Shown: positions 8,652 to 18,750 of the stretch, in pieces
Numbering within the stretch: position 1 is the stretch's first letter
How the letters are laid out: each line of letters opens with the position of its first letter
Assembly: GCF_000613885.1 (NCBI RefSeq)
Contig: NZ_BAJV01000002.1
Location: 217,158-281,157, forward strand
From: Asaia prunellae JCM 25354
Lineage (GTDB): Bacteria; Pseudomonadota; Alphaproteobacteria; Acetobacterales; Acetobacteraceae
Direction of reading: 5' to 3'
Length of the DNA stretch: 64,000 nt
The notes under the pieces: generated by a model
The model's database searches: none
What the model was told of the DNA's origin: nothing
The model's input: only the letters and a program-made list of their open reading frames with translations
Translations under genes and position numbers: made by a program

Positions 8652-9914
8652 ATGAAGACGACCCTTTCCCGCCGCGGCTTTGCGTTGGGTACACTTGGAC
8701 TGCTTGGATGCGCCACAGCGCATGCACAGGATGCCACCGATCGAACGCCAGCTGCGCCGCCACCGCCGCCCAAACCGGTTTCGAAAACGATCTGTTTCGT
8801 CGGGGGCTATACCAAGCATGCGCCTCCGGGTGGGGCTGGTAATGGCGAGGGAATTGCTGTCTTCGAAATGGACCGTCAGAGCGGCGTTCTGACGCCGGTC
8901 ACGACCTTTACGGATATTGCCAGCCCCTCCTTTATCACGCTCTCGCATGACAAGCGTTTTCTGTACGCGTTGAGCGAGATCGACGATTTCAACAAGGATG
9001 GTGATGGCTCAGTGACGGCTTTTGCCGTTGACCGGAAGACCGGTTCTCTCAAGAAGCTCAATACGGTCAGCTCCGGCGGTGCCGTTCCGGCGCATCTGAG
9101 CGTGCACCACTCCGGTCGTTATGTCCTGGTCGCCAACTATATGGGTGGTTCTGTCGGCGTGCTGCCGATCCGTCCTGACGGTTCTCTGGGTCCCGCTACC
9201 GACGTTGTTCACAATACCGGTCCGCGCCAGCCCGAACGTGCAGCAGATAACCCGCAGGGTAATTTTGCCGTTTCGGATCATTCCGGATCCCACCCTCACA
9301 TGATCCAGAGCGATCCGAGCGGGAAATTCGTGATCGCCGATGATGCCGGGCTTGATCGGGTTTATGTCTGGACGCTGAATCTGCAAACGGGCAAGCTCGT
9401 GCCGGCCAAGGTGCCGTACTACGATATGACTCCGGGCAGCGCACCGCGCCACTTCCAGTTCAATCGCTCCGGCAAGTTGATGTACAATCTCTGCGAGCAG
9501 GATTCGAAGATCGTTGTCAGCGCCTTCGATCCGCAGACGGGTGCCATCAACAACCTTCAGTCGGTCAGTACGGTTACGTCACATTTCCGTGGCAGCACGC
9601 TGGCGGCTGAAATTCTGATCTCGGCCGATGATCGCTTTGTCTATGCGTCGAACCGTCTTGGTGACTCTCTTGCAGTGTTCAAGGTTGGCGAGGATGGTAC
9701 GCTTACGTTGCAGGACGAAGCGTGGATGCATGCCGATTACGGTCGCGCCATGATGTTCGATCCATCAGGTAACTTCCTCTTCTGTGCCAATCAGCGCAGC
9801 GACGCTGTAACGTCGTTCCGTGTCGACAAGGCGAGCGGCCAGCTGGGCTTTACAGAGAATTTTACGCCGGTTGGCAGTCCGACCACCTTTGCCTTCATGG
9901 ACACTGAGGTCTGA
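8652..9914 (+). CDS. Tat-exported lactonase family beta-propeller protein
   Basis: A 420-residue protein with a twin-arginine signal (SRRGFALGTLGLLG, then ATAHA at the likely cleavage site) followed by a seven-bladed propeller of the 6-phosphogluconolactonase (Pgl/YbhE) family. Typical blade segments are GVLTPVTTF, GRYVLVANYMGGSVGVLPI and FVYASNRLGDSLAVFKV. An exported lactonase fits the periplasmic sugar oxidation of acetic acid bacteria, where sugar dehydrogenases release aldonolactones, but the substrate is inferred. It stands alone, with a hairpin after it. Confidence 0.87.
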   Translation: MKTTLSRRGFALGTLGLLGCATAHAQDATDRTPAAPPPPPKPVSKTICFVGGYTKHAPPGGAGNGEGIAVFEMDRQSGVLTPVTTFTDIASPSFITLSHDKRFLYALSEIDDFNKDGDGSVTAFAVDRKTGSLKKLNTVSSGGAVPAHLSVHHSGRYVLVANYMGGSVGVLPIRPDGSLGPATDVVHNTGPRQPERAADNPQGNFAVSDHSGSHPHMIQSDPSGKFVIADDAGLDRVYVWTLNLQTGKLVPAKVPYYDMTPGSAPRHFQFNRSGKLMYNLCEQDSKIVVSAFDPQTGAINNLQSVSTVTSHFRGSTLAAEILISADDRFVYASNRLGDSLAVFKVGEDGTLTLQDEAWMHADYGRAMMFDPSGNFLFCANQRSDAVTSFRVDKASGQLGFTENFTPVGSPTTFAFMDTEV

Positions 9915-9921
9915 AGCCGAA

Positions 9922-9952
9922 GGAGGCAGGCGGGAATTCTCTGCTTGCCTCC
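9922..9952 (+). terminator. Hairpin between the convergent lactonase and ubiG genes
   Basis: A ten-pair stem, GGAGGCAGGC against GCTTGCCTCC with one G-T wobble, and an 11-base loop. Its position between two converging genes suggests a two-way terminator, although neither side shows a good T run. Confidence 0.4.
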
Positions 9953-10000
9953 CCGCGTCACACTGACCGGGTGCTTCTTTTGCAGAAGCAAGCCGGATTA

Positions 10001-10730
10001 TCAGTCGCGAACGAACATGGTGATATAGTTGATGCTGGTATCACGTGTGATACGCCAATGCATCGGACGATAGCTCATTCCCGCGACATCTATCATCCGC
10101 AAACCGACAGCACGTCCCATCTGATGCAATTCGTCCGGTTTGATGAACTTCTTCCAGTCATGCGTACCGATCGGCAAGAGACGTGCGATATACTCTGCGC
10201 CGATCTTGCTACTGCCAGTGAGCGCAATGTGCGGTTAAGAGTCGAGACGGCTATCAATCCGCCTGGCCGTGTCAGGGAGCGGAGTAGTGCCAGAAACGCC
10301 TGCGGGTCGTTGACGTGTTCGATGACTTCGAGCACCGAAATGGCATCAAAGCTCTGCTCCTCACGCACCAGTTCTTCGGCACTGCTCTTGCGATAGGTCA
10401 GTCTGCCTGATCCTAGTGGTAAGGGGGAGGCCGCAAGATGGGCTTCTGCTGCGCGGATGCCTTCCGGAGAGGCATCGAGCCCAAGTACGTCATGGCCCAT
10501 TCGGGCAAAGGCTTCACTGGCAAGGCCGGCACCGCAGCCGATATCGAGGAGAGAGAGGGTGCCCCCCTCAGGCCTTCGAGGCGTCTGAGATGCGCATCGA
10601 CCACTGCGTCCGCATGGGGTTCATGTCATGCAGGGGCTTCATGGGCTTTCGGGTCCCACCAGGTCGCGGCCAGCTGATCAAAATGGGCGATCTCGCGATC
10701 AGAAACGGAAGAGGCGGCGTTATCTGGCAT
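10001..10730 (-). pseudogene. ubiG: Ubiquinone biosynthesis O-methyltransferase UbiG, disrupted by four apparent indels as sequenced
   Basis: UbiG performs both O-methylations of ubiquinone synthesis. Its segments can be followed in order through three frames: the start with AHFDQLAATWWDPK, then PMKPLHDMNPMR, the SAM-binding LLDIGCGAGLASEAFARMG, the middle VLEVIEHVNDP, and the end HDWKKFIKPDEL. Breaks lie near 10648 (two bases missing or one extra), 10601, 10558 and 10206. Correcting them gives about 244 residues, the normal length. The protein is expected to be needed in an organism using mqo and quinone-linked respiration, so sequencing error is the likelier cause. It is divergent from lysC, a common neighbour. 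Confidence 0.85.
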
Positions 10731-10904
10731 TATGGTTCCACAAAAAAACAGAAATGAGTCCGTTTTACCAGAGTATCTGGACGGCGCGAGCTGGACTTAG
10801 TATGTGACCGGCCTTTCCTTGCGCAACATCGCAGGCTGGAAAATCCGATCCAGGCGCTCTGTGATTGACCGCTTTCTGCTACGTACGGAGCCAGGTGCAC
10901 CATT

Positions 10905-12151
10905 ATGACGTCATCAGACCAGCGCCCGACCCGGATCGTCATGAAGTTCGGTGGAACCTCAGTGGCTGATCTGGACCGCATACGCGCCGTTGCCGAACGT
11001 GTCCGTATTGAGCGCAACAAGGGGCATCAGGTTGCCGTGGTTGTTTCTGCCATGGCCGGCGTAACCAATCAGATGGTGGGGTATGTGCAGGCGCTCGACC
11101 CCATGGCCGACGCACGCGAATATGATTCTGTCGTGGCCAGTGGCGAACAGGTAACGAGTGGTCTGACAGCTATTGCACTTCAGACACTGGGCGTACCTTC
11201 CCGCTCGTGGCAAGGCTGGCAGATTCCTTTTCGCACTGATGATGCTCACGGCAAGGCCCGTATCGGCGATGTGGAAGGGGCAGCGCTGATCGCGTGCATG
11301 GAACGGGGAGAGGTGCCGGTAATTGCCGGATTCCAAGGCGTGGCCCCCGGCGAGCGCATCAGCACACTTGGACGCGGCGGATCCGATACGTCTGCCGTTG
11401 CCGTAGCTGCGGCTATCAAGCAGACCGATGTGATATCTATACCGACGTCGATGGCATCTACACCACCGATCCGCGTATCGTGAAAAAAGCCAGAAAGCTG
11501 GATCGCATCACTTTTGAGGAGATGCTGGAGCTGGCTTCGGTAGGCGCCAAGGTACTCCAGACCCGTTCGGTCGGGCTGGCGATGAAAGAAAAAGTGCGCG
11601 TACGCGTATTGTCAAGTTTCGAGCCCGAGACGGAACTCTCTGGCTCACTGGTGGTGGATGAGGACGAGATGATGGAAAAGGAACTGGTCACGGGGATCGC
11701 CTATTCCCTGGATGAGGCGAAGATCTCGGTGAGCCGCATTCCGGATCGTCCGGGCATCGCCGCCGCTATTTTCAGCCCGTTGACCGCAGCGCGTGTGAAT
11801 GTGGACATGATCGTCCAGAGCGTTGGCTCTGACGGATCAACCAACATGACGTTTACTGTGCCAAAAGGCGATCAGGCCCGCGCACTTGCCGCTCTCGAAG
11901 CCGCGCGCAAGGACATCCAGTATGGTGAGATCCATACGGCAAATGACGTTGTAAAGATCAGTGTTGTAGGCATCGGCATGCGTTCTCATTCCGGCATGGC
12001 GAGCACGATGTTCCAGACCCTGGCAGAGCGTGGCATCAATGTTCAGGTCATCTCGACCAGCGAGATCAAGATCTCGGTGCTGATCGATGCGGAATACATG
12101 GAGCTGGCCATGCGCGCATTGCATACGGCCTATGGGCTGGACGGGGAATGA
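10905..12151 (+). CDS. lysC: Aspartate kinase (one apparent frameshift)
   Basis: Phosphorylates aspartate, the committed step to lysine, threonine and methionine. The kinase domain starts with [13 protein letters not shown] and includes [12 protein letters not shown]. Two C-terminal ACT domains ([13 protein letters not shown], then [15 protein letters not shown]) give feedback control. The frame breaks near 11420. One added G restores [20 protein letters not shown] and a protein of about 415 residues, the normal length. The stop overlaps the next gene in an ATGA junction. Confidence 0.93.
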
Positions 12152-13230
12152 GCATGACCGATCTCGATCATAACCGCCAGCAAGCGCGTGCGACCCTCGA
12201 TCGTCTCTGGGCGCCAGGCTGCCAATTTCTTGGTACGCCAACCGCCATTCTGGGCGGTGCCATGTCCTGGGTGAGTGAGCGCAATCTTGTCTCGGCAATT
12301 TCGAATGCCGGCGGATTTGGTGTGATTGCCTGCGGCGCCATGATGCCCGATCGTCTGGCCGAGGAGATCGCAGCGACCCAGGCTCTGACTGACAAGCCCT
12401 TTGGCGTGAATCTCATCACCATGCACCCCGAGCTGGATCGTCTGGTGGATGTCTGTCTGGAACTCAAGGTCGGACATATCGTCCTTGCCGGTGGTGTTCC
12501 CGGTGCAGCAACGATCAGGCAGGTGCGTGACGGTGGTGCAAAGGCCATTGGCTTTGCACCGGCATTGGCGCTTGGCAAACGTCTGGTGAAACAGGGTATC
12601 GAAGCGCTGGTTATCGAAGGGTCGGAAGCCGGGGGTCATGTCGGTCCGGTTTCGCTCAACGTGCTTGCGCAGGAAATCCTGCCGCATATCCATGATGTAC
12701 CTGTTTTTGTTGCTGGTGGTCTGGCGCGTGGTGATGCGGTGCTGGGCTATCTGGAGCAGGGGGCATCGGGTGCGCAGCTCGGCACTCTTTTCGCGGCCAG
12801 CAGCGAAAGCATCGCGCATGACGCTTTCAAAAAGGCTTTTGTGCGTGCCTCTGCCCGTGACGCGGTGACCTCCAACCAGATTGATGAGCGCTTCCCGGTC
12901 ATTCCTGTGCGTGGTCTCAATAACGCGGGAACGCGTCGTTTCATGGCCCATCAGGCGGCGACACTGGCACGTTTCACCTCAGGAGAGCTGAGCAAGGAAG
13001 AGGCGCAGCTCGAGATAGAGCATTTCTGGGCAGGAGCCCTGCGTCGTGCAGTGATCGAGGGAGATGTGGAAGAGGGCTCGGTGATGGCCGGTCAGTCTGT
13101 GGGGATGGTCAAGGCCGTTCGTCCTGTGGCTGATATCCTGCATGATCTGGTAGAGCAGGCGGTTGATGCTCTGGTTGCAAGAGAGGCGCGTACCGGGCAT
13201 CCTTGCTCTTCTGAGATCGCAGTCGGGTAA
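12148..13230 (+). CDS. Nitronate monooxygenase / FabK-like flavoprotein
   Basis: A 360-residue FMN-dependent TIM-barrel protein of the 2-nitropropane dioxygenase family. Segments include GGAMSWVSERNLVSAISNAGGFG, split by a turn, then the flavin-site EGSEAGGHVG and FVAGGLARGD. Members oxidise nitronates or act as FabK-type enoyl-ACP reductases, and sequence reading alone does not separate these. It overlaps lysC by four bases, so the two are likely cotranscribed. No motif explains why they are linked. Confidence 0.85.
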   Translation: MSMTDLDHNRQQARATLDRLWAPGCQFLGTPTAILGGAMSWVSERNLVSAISNAGGFGVIACGAMMPDRLAEEIAATQALTDKPFGVNLITMHPELDRLVDVCLELKVGHIVLAGGVPGAATIRQVRDGGAKAIGFAPALALGKRLVKQGIEALVIEGSEAGGHVGPVSLNVLAQEILPHIHDVPVFVAGGLARGDAVLGYLEQGASGAQLGTLFAASSESIAHDAFKKAFVRASARDAVTSNQIDERFPVIPVRGLNNAGTRRFMAHQAATLARFTSGELSKEEAQLEIEHFWAGALRRAVIEGDVEEGSVMAGQSVGMVKAVRPVADILHDLVEQAVDALVAREARTGHPCSSEIAVG

Positions 13231-13232
13231 TC

Positions 13233-14545
13233 ATGCCAGAGAAGACGACAGACAGTATCCCGGGGTGGCAGAGTGGTAGTGGCCAGGGCGCACGCGACCT
13301 AGGGAATGACCTGCGCGCCAGACGCGAGGAGCTTGGCTGGGCTTTGTCTGATGTCGCAAACTGGCTGCGCATCCGCGAAACCTATCTTCTTGCCCTGGAA
13401 GAGGGAGATACGGGTGTTTTTCCGGGAAGCGCCTATGCGCTCGGCTTTCTGCGCAGCTATGCCCATGCGCTCGGCATGGATCCGGATCACGCTGTTGCAC
13501 GATTCCGTCAGGACACGCGCGGCGCGCTTGATCGAAAGCCGGAGCTGAGCTTTCCGGAACCTGTTTCCGAGCGAGGGGTACCTGTCGGTCTTTGGGTTGG
13601 AGCAGGACTGGCCGTTCTGGTTGGCACCTATATCGGCTATTATCATTTCTTTGGCGCAGATCCGGCACCGACCCATCAGATGCCACCAGTGGCCGAGATC
13701 ATGCCGGGTGTGACCCAGCATGGTACACCTTCGCCACAGATTGCGGCCGTGATGCCTGATCGCGGGTTGGCGCCATCGCCCCAGACTGCACCGGCTCCGG
13801 TACAGGTACAACACCGCCTTTGCCATCCACGGAAGGCGTCGAGCCCACCAGGAATCAGCCAGTGTCTCCGGCATCTGCCGGTGTGACCGGGGCAGGAAAT
13901 GGTGCAACATCGCCCTCTCTGGCGCAGCCTGATCAGGCTGCGCTCTCACCGCCTGCAGTCACGCCGCAACCGGAAACAGCTCAATCCTCCCTGCCGATAA
14001 CGACCAGACCGGAACCCCCGGGCGCAAACTCCACGGCTACAGAAACGCCGCCAGTATCCCCGGCTGCCGCAAACATGATTGTCCTGCATGCCGCTGCAGA
14101 TGCCTGGGTGTCGATCAGGGACAAGACAGGAGCGATCGTCCTGAGCCGCGTGCTGAAAGCTGGCGAGACTTGGCAGGGAGCAGAAGATGCCGGCCCCTAT
14201 CGCATGACGCTTGGCAATGCCGGTGGACTGTCCCTGAGCGCAGGCGACGTGACAACGGCGGCGCTCGGGCGAGTGGGCGCCGTGCGGCGTGGTCTGGTCG
14301 TTACGGCAGAGGCTATTCGCAATGGCCAGCTCGGACAGGAGACGGGAGCAGCAGGCACGGCTATGCCAGCAGCAGCTCCTGCTCCCAATAGAGGGGTAGT
14401 CTCTCCGGACACAGGATCGGGACAGAATGCTTCGCCAACCTTGAAAAAGCCGCCAATCGTTCCAAAAATGACGACAACAGGACATGAGTCGGAAACCGAC
14501 CGTCTGAATGCGCGCCAGCTGGAACAAACGGCGCAGCCGCGCTAA
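13233..14545 (+). CDS. RodZ-like membrane HTH protein with DUF4115 domain (one apparent frameshift)
   Basis: The N-terminal Cro/C1-type helix-turn-helix is seen in LRARREELGWALSDVANWL and ETYLLALEEGD at about residues 28-70. One transmembrane helix (VGLWVGAGLAVLVGTYIGYY) follows near residue 120, then a long Pro/Ala/Thr-rich linker and a C-terminal DUF4115 domain (DAWVSIRDKTGAIVLSRVL). This layout matches RodZ, which links MreB to the cell envelope. The frame breaks near 13810 in the linker. One added A gives about 437 residues. The linker makes exact homology hard to judge by eye. Confidence 0.8.
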
Positions 14546-14791
14546 AGCCTCATCCATACCGGAATTCTACTCCCGGTTGGTCCAAGAGGACTGGGAAACG
14601 ACTAAGGAGGCACGGTCACTGATCGACAGCGGTCAGACACGGCTTCAACAAATCGGGCAGGGTGCTTCATCAGGAAGTGCACTGGTCAGCATGACACAGA
14701 CAGGGGGGTGCGACATGGAACCGGGTTTCCGACGCTTTCCCCCGGAAACCGGAACTGAACTGGCTTCGGTTTCCGTTACGGAGACGAGATT

Positions 14792-15952
14792 ATGAGCGGA
14801 TATCGCCCCTACCAGTATATCGAACGTCGCAAATCCCGTCAGATTCATGTTGGCAAGGTGGCTGTCGGCGGCGATGCCCCGATTTCGGTCCAGACCATGA
14901 CCAACACGCTTACTTCCGATGCGAAAGCGACGATCGAGCAAATCCGTCTTTCCGAAATTGCAGGCGTGGATATCGTGCGCGTCTCCTGTCCTGACGAGGA
15001 AAGCACGGCAGCCCTTGCCGAGATCGTGCGTGAAGTGAATGTGCCGATCGTGGCCGACATCCATTTTCACTACAAGCGTGCCATCGAAGCAGCAAAGGCC
15101 GGTGCAGCCTGTCTGCGTATCAATCCGGGCAATATCGGCAGTGCCGAACGCGTGCGTGAGGTCGTGAATGCAGCTCGCGATTATGGGTGTTCCATCCGTA
15201 TCGGGGTGAATGCCGGCTCCCTCGAAAAGCATCTGCTTGAGAAATACGGTGAGCCCAACCCTGATGCGCTCGTTGAAAGCGCCCTCGAGCATGCCAAGAT
15301 CCTGCAGGATCATGACTTTCACGAGTTCAAGATCAGCGTGAAAGCTTCGGACGTGTTCATGGCTGTCGCAGCCTATCAGCAGCTTGCCGAAGTGTGCGAC
15401 CATCCGCTGCACATCGGCATTACCGAAGCCGGGTCGAAGCGTGCTGGTACCGTGAAGTCGTCGATCGGACTGGGCAATCTGCTCTGGGCCGGTGTGGGCG
15501 ATACCATGCGTGTCTCGCTTTCCGCCCCTCCGGAAGAGGAAGTGCTGGTTGGCTGGGACATCCTCAAATCGCTTGGTCTGCGCCATCGCGGTGTGAAGAT
15601 CATTTCCTGTCCCTCCTGTGCGCGTCAGGGCTTCAATGTGGTCGAAACGGTACAGACCCTGGAAGACCGCCTGCAGCACATCAAGACGCCGCTGACGCTT
15701 TCAATCATCGGCTGCGTGGTGAATGGTCCGGGCGAGGCGCTGATGACCGATCTGGGTGTGACCGGTGGTGGCGCTGGGCGTCACATGGTCTATTCGGCCG
15801 GCAAGCAGGATCATCGTCTGAACGAAGGTCAGGACATGATCGAGCATATTATCGATCTGGTTGAAGAGCGTGTGGCCAGGATCGAGGCTGAGAAGGCCGA
15901 GCAGGAAGCTGCCCAGCAGGCTGAAGCGGCTCTCGCGACGGCAGGCGTCTGA
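14792..15952 (+). CDS. ispG: 4-hydroxy-3-methylbut-2-enyl-diphosphate synthase
   Basis: IspG (GcpE) is the [4Fe-4S] enzyme of the MEP isoprenoid pathway that makes HMBPP from MEcPP. The cluster ligands are visible as [20 protein letters not shown] and [10 protein letters not shown]. The N-terminal barrel part has [13 protein letters not shown] [16 protein letters not shown] and the C-terminal part is conventional. The length of 386 residues is normal. The 246 bases upstream contain a GGTTTCC/GGAAACC inverted repeat near 14723-14755 but no convincing gene. hisS follows five bases after the stop. Confidence 0.95.
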   Translation: MSGYRPYQYIERRKSRQIHVGKVAVGGDAPISVQTMTNTLTSDAKATIEQIRLSEIAGVDIVRVSCPDEESTAALAEIVREVNVPIVADIHFHYKRAIEAAKAGAACLRINPGNIGSAERVREVVNAARDYGCSIRIGVNAGSLEKHLLEKYGEPNPDALVESALEHAKILQDHDFHEFKISVKASDVFMAVAAYQQLAEVCDHPLHIGITEAGSKRAGTVKSSIGLGNLLWAGVGDTMRVSLSAPPEEEVLVGWDILKSLGLRHRGVKIISCPSCARQGFNVVETVQTLEDRLQHIKTPLTLSIIGCVVNGPGEALMTDLGVTGGGAGRHMVYSAGKQDHRLNEGQDMIEHIIDLVEERVARIEAEKAEQEAAQQAEAALATAGV

Positions 15953-15956
15953 GGTC

Positions 15957-17201
15957 ATGAACCAGTTGCAGCCGGTTCGTGGTACGCATGATCTGATTGG
16001 TGACACGGCGCGCCGTCACGCCCATGTAGTTGAAACGGCGCGTGAGATAACGCGTCGCTATGGCTATGAGGAATGGTCCACGCCCATTTTTGAAGATACG
16101 CGTGTCTTCTCCCGTACGCTGGGCGATACCTCCGATGTCGTTACAAAGGAGATGTACACATTCGAGGACAGGGGAGGTGACAGCCTGACCCTGCGTCCCG
16201 AAGGTACGGCCGCTATCTGCCGGGCTTTTGTCACGAACGGACTGACGCAGGCGTTGCCGCAGCGCGTGTTCTATAACGGGCCGATGTTCCGCTATGAACG
16301 CCCGCAAAAGGGACGCTTTCGTCAGTTTCATCAGATTGGTGCCGAGCTGCTGGGTGCCTCCGATCCCCTGATGGATGCCGAGACTATTGCCATGGCCCAG
16401 ACTATTCTCAAGGCTCTGGGTCTGGGTGATGCTGTAACGCTCGAAATCAATACACTTGGTGATCTGGAAAGTCGTCAGGCCTGGCGCGAGGCGCTGGTTT
16501 CCTACTTCCAGTCTCATGCCGAATTGCTCTCGGAAGAGAGCCGCGCGCGACTTGAAGCCAATCCGCTGCGTATTCTGGATAGTAAATCCGCCCAGGACAG
16601 GGCTCTCCTGAGTGACGCTCCAAAATTCGGAGCCTATCTGAATGAGGCTTCACGCACCTTCTGGGACGATCTGCGTCGCAAGCTCGATCTCTTCGGGGTC
16701 GCTTTTGTAGAGAACCCGCATATCGTGCGTGGTCTGGATTACTACAGCCATACGGCTTTTGAGTTCGTTACTGATCGTCTTGGGGCGCAGGGAACAGTTC
16801 TGGCAGGTGGCCGCTATGAAGGGCTCGTAGCGCAGATGGGTGGGCCTGCGACACCGGCAATTGGCTGGGCTGGCGGAATAGAGCGTCTGGCCCTTCTGAT
16901 TGACGGCGCTCCGGAGCAGGTTCGTCCGGTTGCGGTCCTTCCCACAGGGGAGTCCACACTTCCCGCTGCAATTGCGGCCGTGCAGGCGTTGCGTGGTGCC
17001 GGGCTGGCTGCAGAACTGGAAACACGCTCATCGCTCAAGAAGCGTATGGAACGCGTGGTCAAGTCAGGAGCCGCTCATATGGTTCTGGTTGGCGAGGATG
17101 AAATGACTCGTGGTGCCGTCACCGTACGCGATCTTGGCAAGCGCGAGCAGATCGAGGTCGCCCTCACGTCTCTCGCGGATCATTTCCTGAAAGCTGTCTG
17201 A
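15957..17201 (+). CDS. hisS: Histidyl-tRNA synthetase
   Basis: A class II aminoacyl-tRNA synthetase of 414 residues. The start [15 protein letters not shown] and the class II motifs ([45 protein letters not shown]) are clear. The histidine-specific pieces [12 protein letters not shown] and LAGGRYEGL follow, with an anticodon-binding domain at the end. The open frame extends back into ispG, but the ATG at 15957 is the standard start. Confidence 0.96.
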   Translation: MNQLQPVRGTHDLIGDTARRHAHVVETAREITRRYGYEEWSTPIFEDTRVFSRTLGDTSDVVTKEMYTFEDRGGDSLTLRPEGTAAICRAFVTNGLTQALPQRVFYNGPMFRYERPQKGRFRQFHQIGAELLGASDPLMDAETIAMAQTILKALGLGDAVTLEINTLGDLESRQAWREALVSYFQSHAELLSEESRARLEANPLRILDSKSAQDRALLSDAPKFGAYLNEASRTFWDDLRRKLDLFGVAFVENPHIVRGLDYYSHTAFEFVTDRLGAQGTVLAGGRYEGLVAQMGGPATPAIGWAGGIERLALLIDGAPEQVRPVAVLPTGESTLPAAIAAVQALRGAGLAAELETRSSLKKRMERVVKSGAAHMVLVGEDEMTRGAVTVRDLGKREQIEVALTSLADHFLKAV

Positions 17202-17203
17202 AC

Positions 17204-18268
17204 GTGGCACTGGACGACAGGCTGGAGCGTATCGTCGCCCGGTCGGATGAATTGCAGGCATTGATGTCCAGCGGGGAAATCCAGGGCGATGAATTCGTGC
17301 GGGCCTCGCGTGAATTTGCCGAGCTGGAGCCCGTTGTCTCTTCTATTCTGGCCTATCGCCGGGCAGAGGCAGCGCGTCTTGATGCTCGCGCCATGCTCGA
17401 TGACCCGGAAATGCGTGAGCTTGCGCAAGGCGAAATCGACGAGATCGAGGGACAGCTGGCAGGGCTTTACCAGCAGGTGCGCCTTGCCCTTCTGCCGCGC
17501 GATGAAGCCGATGAACGAAGCGCCATTCTCGAAATCCGCCCTGCCGCCGGTGGTGATGAGGCGGCTCTTTTCGCTGCTGAGCTGTTCGGTGCGTATAAGC
17601 GGTTTTCCGACCTGCACGGCTGGCGCTTCGAGATCATGGAATATGACGAGAGTGATCTCTCGGGTCTGCGTGAGGGCGTGGCCACTATCTCGGGCCGCTC
17701 TGTTTTTGCCCGGCTGAAATATGAGTCGGGTGTGCACCGTGTCCAGCGGGTGCCTGCCACAGAGAGTCAGGGGCGTATTCACACCTCTACGGTGACTGTC
17801 GCGATCATGCCCGAGGCCGAAGAGGTGGATGTCGCCATTGATGAGGGCGATCTGCGTATAGATGTCTATCGCGCTTCGGGCGCAGGTGGTCAGCATGTCA
17901 ACAAGACAGAAAGTGCGGTGCGTATCACGCATATGCCGAGTGGCATTGTCGTGGCGATGCAGGAAGAAAAAAGCCAGCACAAGAACAAGGCCAAGGCCAT
18001 GAAGATCCTGCGGGCGCGTCTCTATGAGAGACAGCGCGCCGAGCTTCATGCCAATCGTGCTGCCGATCGCAAATCGCAGGTTGGTACGGGCGATCGCTCA
18101 GAGCGTATTCGCACCTACAACTTTCCGCAGGGACGTGTCACCGATCATCGCATCAACCTCACCTTGCACAAAATCGATCGCATTATGCTTGGTGAGTTTG
18201 ACGAGATCGTAGATGCCCTCGCCCAGGAAGAGCAGACCTCGTTGCTGGCCGCGGAAGGCCTGAACTGA
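17204..18268 (+). CDS. prfA: Peptide chain release factor 1
   Basis: RF1 ends translation at UAA and UAG. The universal GGQ motif is present in SGAGGQHVNKTESAVR, with the Gln that PrmC methylates. The codon-recognition region shows RVPATESQGRIHTS. The start is GTG at 17204, two bases after hisS, and the length of 354 residues is normal. The modifying enzyme prmC lies downstream, separated only by one small gene on the other strand. Confidence 0.96.
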   Translation: MALDDRLERIVARSDELQALMSSGEIQGDEFVRASREFAELEPVVSSILAYRRAEAARLDARAMLDDPEMRELAQGEIDEIEGQLAGLYQQVRLALLPRDEADERSAILEIRPAAGGDEAALFAAELFGAYKRFSDLHGWRFEIMEYDESDLSGLREGVATISGRSVFARLKYESGVHRVQRVPATESQGRIHTSTVTVAIMPEAEEVDVAIDEGDLRIDVYRASGAGGQHVNKTESAVRITHMPSGIVVAMQEEKSQHKNKAKAMKILRARLYERQRAELHANRAADRKSQVGTGDRSERIRTYNFPQGRVTDHRINLTLHKIDRIMLGEFDEIVDALAQEEQTSLLAAEGLN

Positions 18269-18297
18269 TCTGTGCTCCTGTTTCTTTATCGGTTGTT

Positions 18298-18736
18298 CTA
18301 GCTGACGGGAGAAGCACAGATCTCTGCGTGACCGGGATGATGCTTGGCTACGCTTGGGTCTGTCGGATCACGCAGGAAGAAATCGGTAAAACCTTCATCG
18401 CCGAGTGCAACAAGATGATGCTTCGGGATGAGTGAGAGTGCCCTCGCTACTGACCTGATGGGTTTCGGCTCGGCCTTCGGCATTGAGAATGGTGATTTGT
18501 CCGCATAGAGCATAGCTGTGATTGATACGCCCGAGTGGAAGGTCAATTTTTTTCGTCAGGCTGGGTGTCTTGTCGTCAAGACGAAACGTGGCAGCCAGTC
18601 TTCCGTCAACATAAAGACGTGAAATTTCGGAAACCTCGATTGGCGCACGATCATCAGTGACGGTGAAGCTCTCAGCCAGAGCCAAGCCAGGGCTGACGCC
18701 TGTAAGCGCAGCGAGCAGGAAGAAGATCTTTTTCAT
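18298..18736 (-). CDS. Secreted protein of unknown function (one apparent frameshift)
   Basis: A typical Sec signal peptide (MKKIFFLLAALTGVSPGLALA) begins the protein, split here only by its own cleavage site. The mature part is beta-rich with repeated short strands (SRLYVDGRLAATFRLDDK, YALCGQITILNAEGR). The frame breaks near 18420 and resumes as HHLVALGDEGFTDFFLRD. Correcting by one extra or two missing bases gives about 146 residues. I do not recognise the family. It sits between prfA and prmC on the opposite strand, interrupting an otherwise conserved pair. Confidence 0.6.
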
Positions 18737-18750
18737 AAGTCCACTATAGG

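Noticed and set aside
9009..9452. Long antisense frame inside the lactonase gene
   Set aside because: Shadow of a gene with strong codon bias. The sense strand encodes a clear beta-propeller.
14508..14795. Open frame between the RodZ-like gene and ispG whose stop overlaps the ispG start (ATGA)
   Set aside because: The overlap is attractive, but the frame begins inside the RodZ-like gene, has no family features and its composition is not protein-like. An inverted repeat lies within it.
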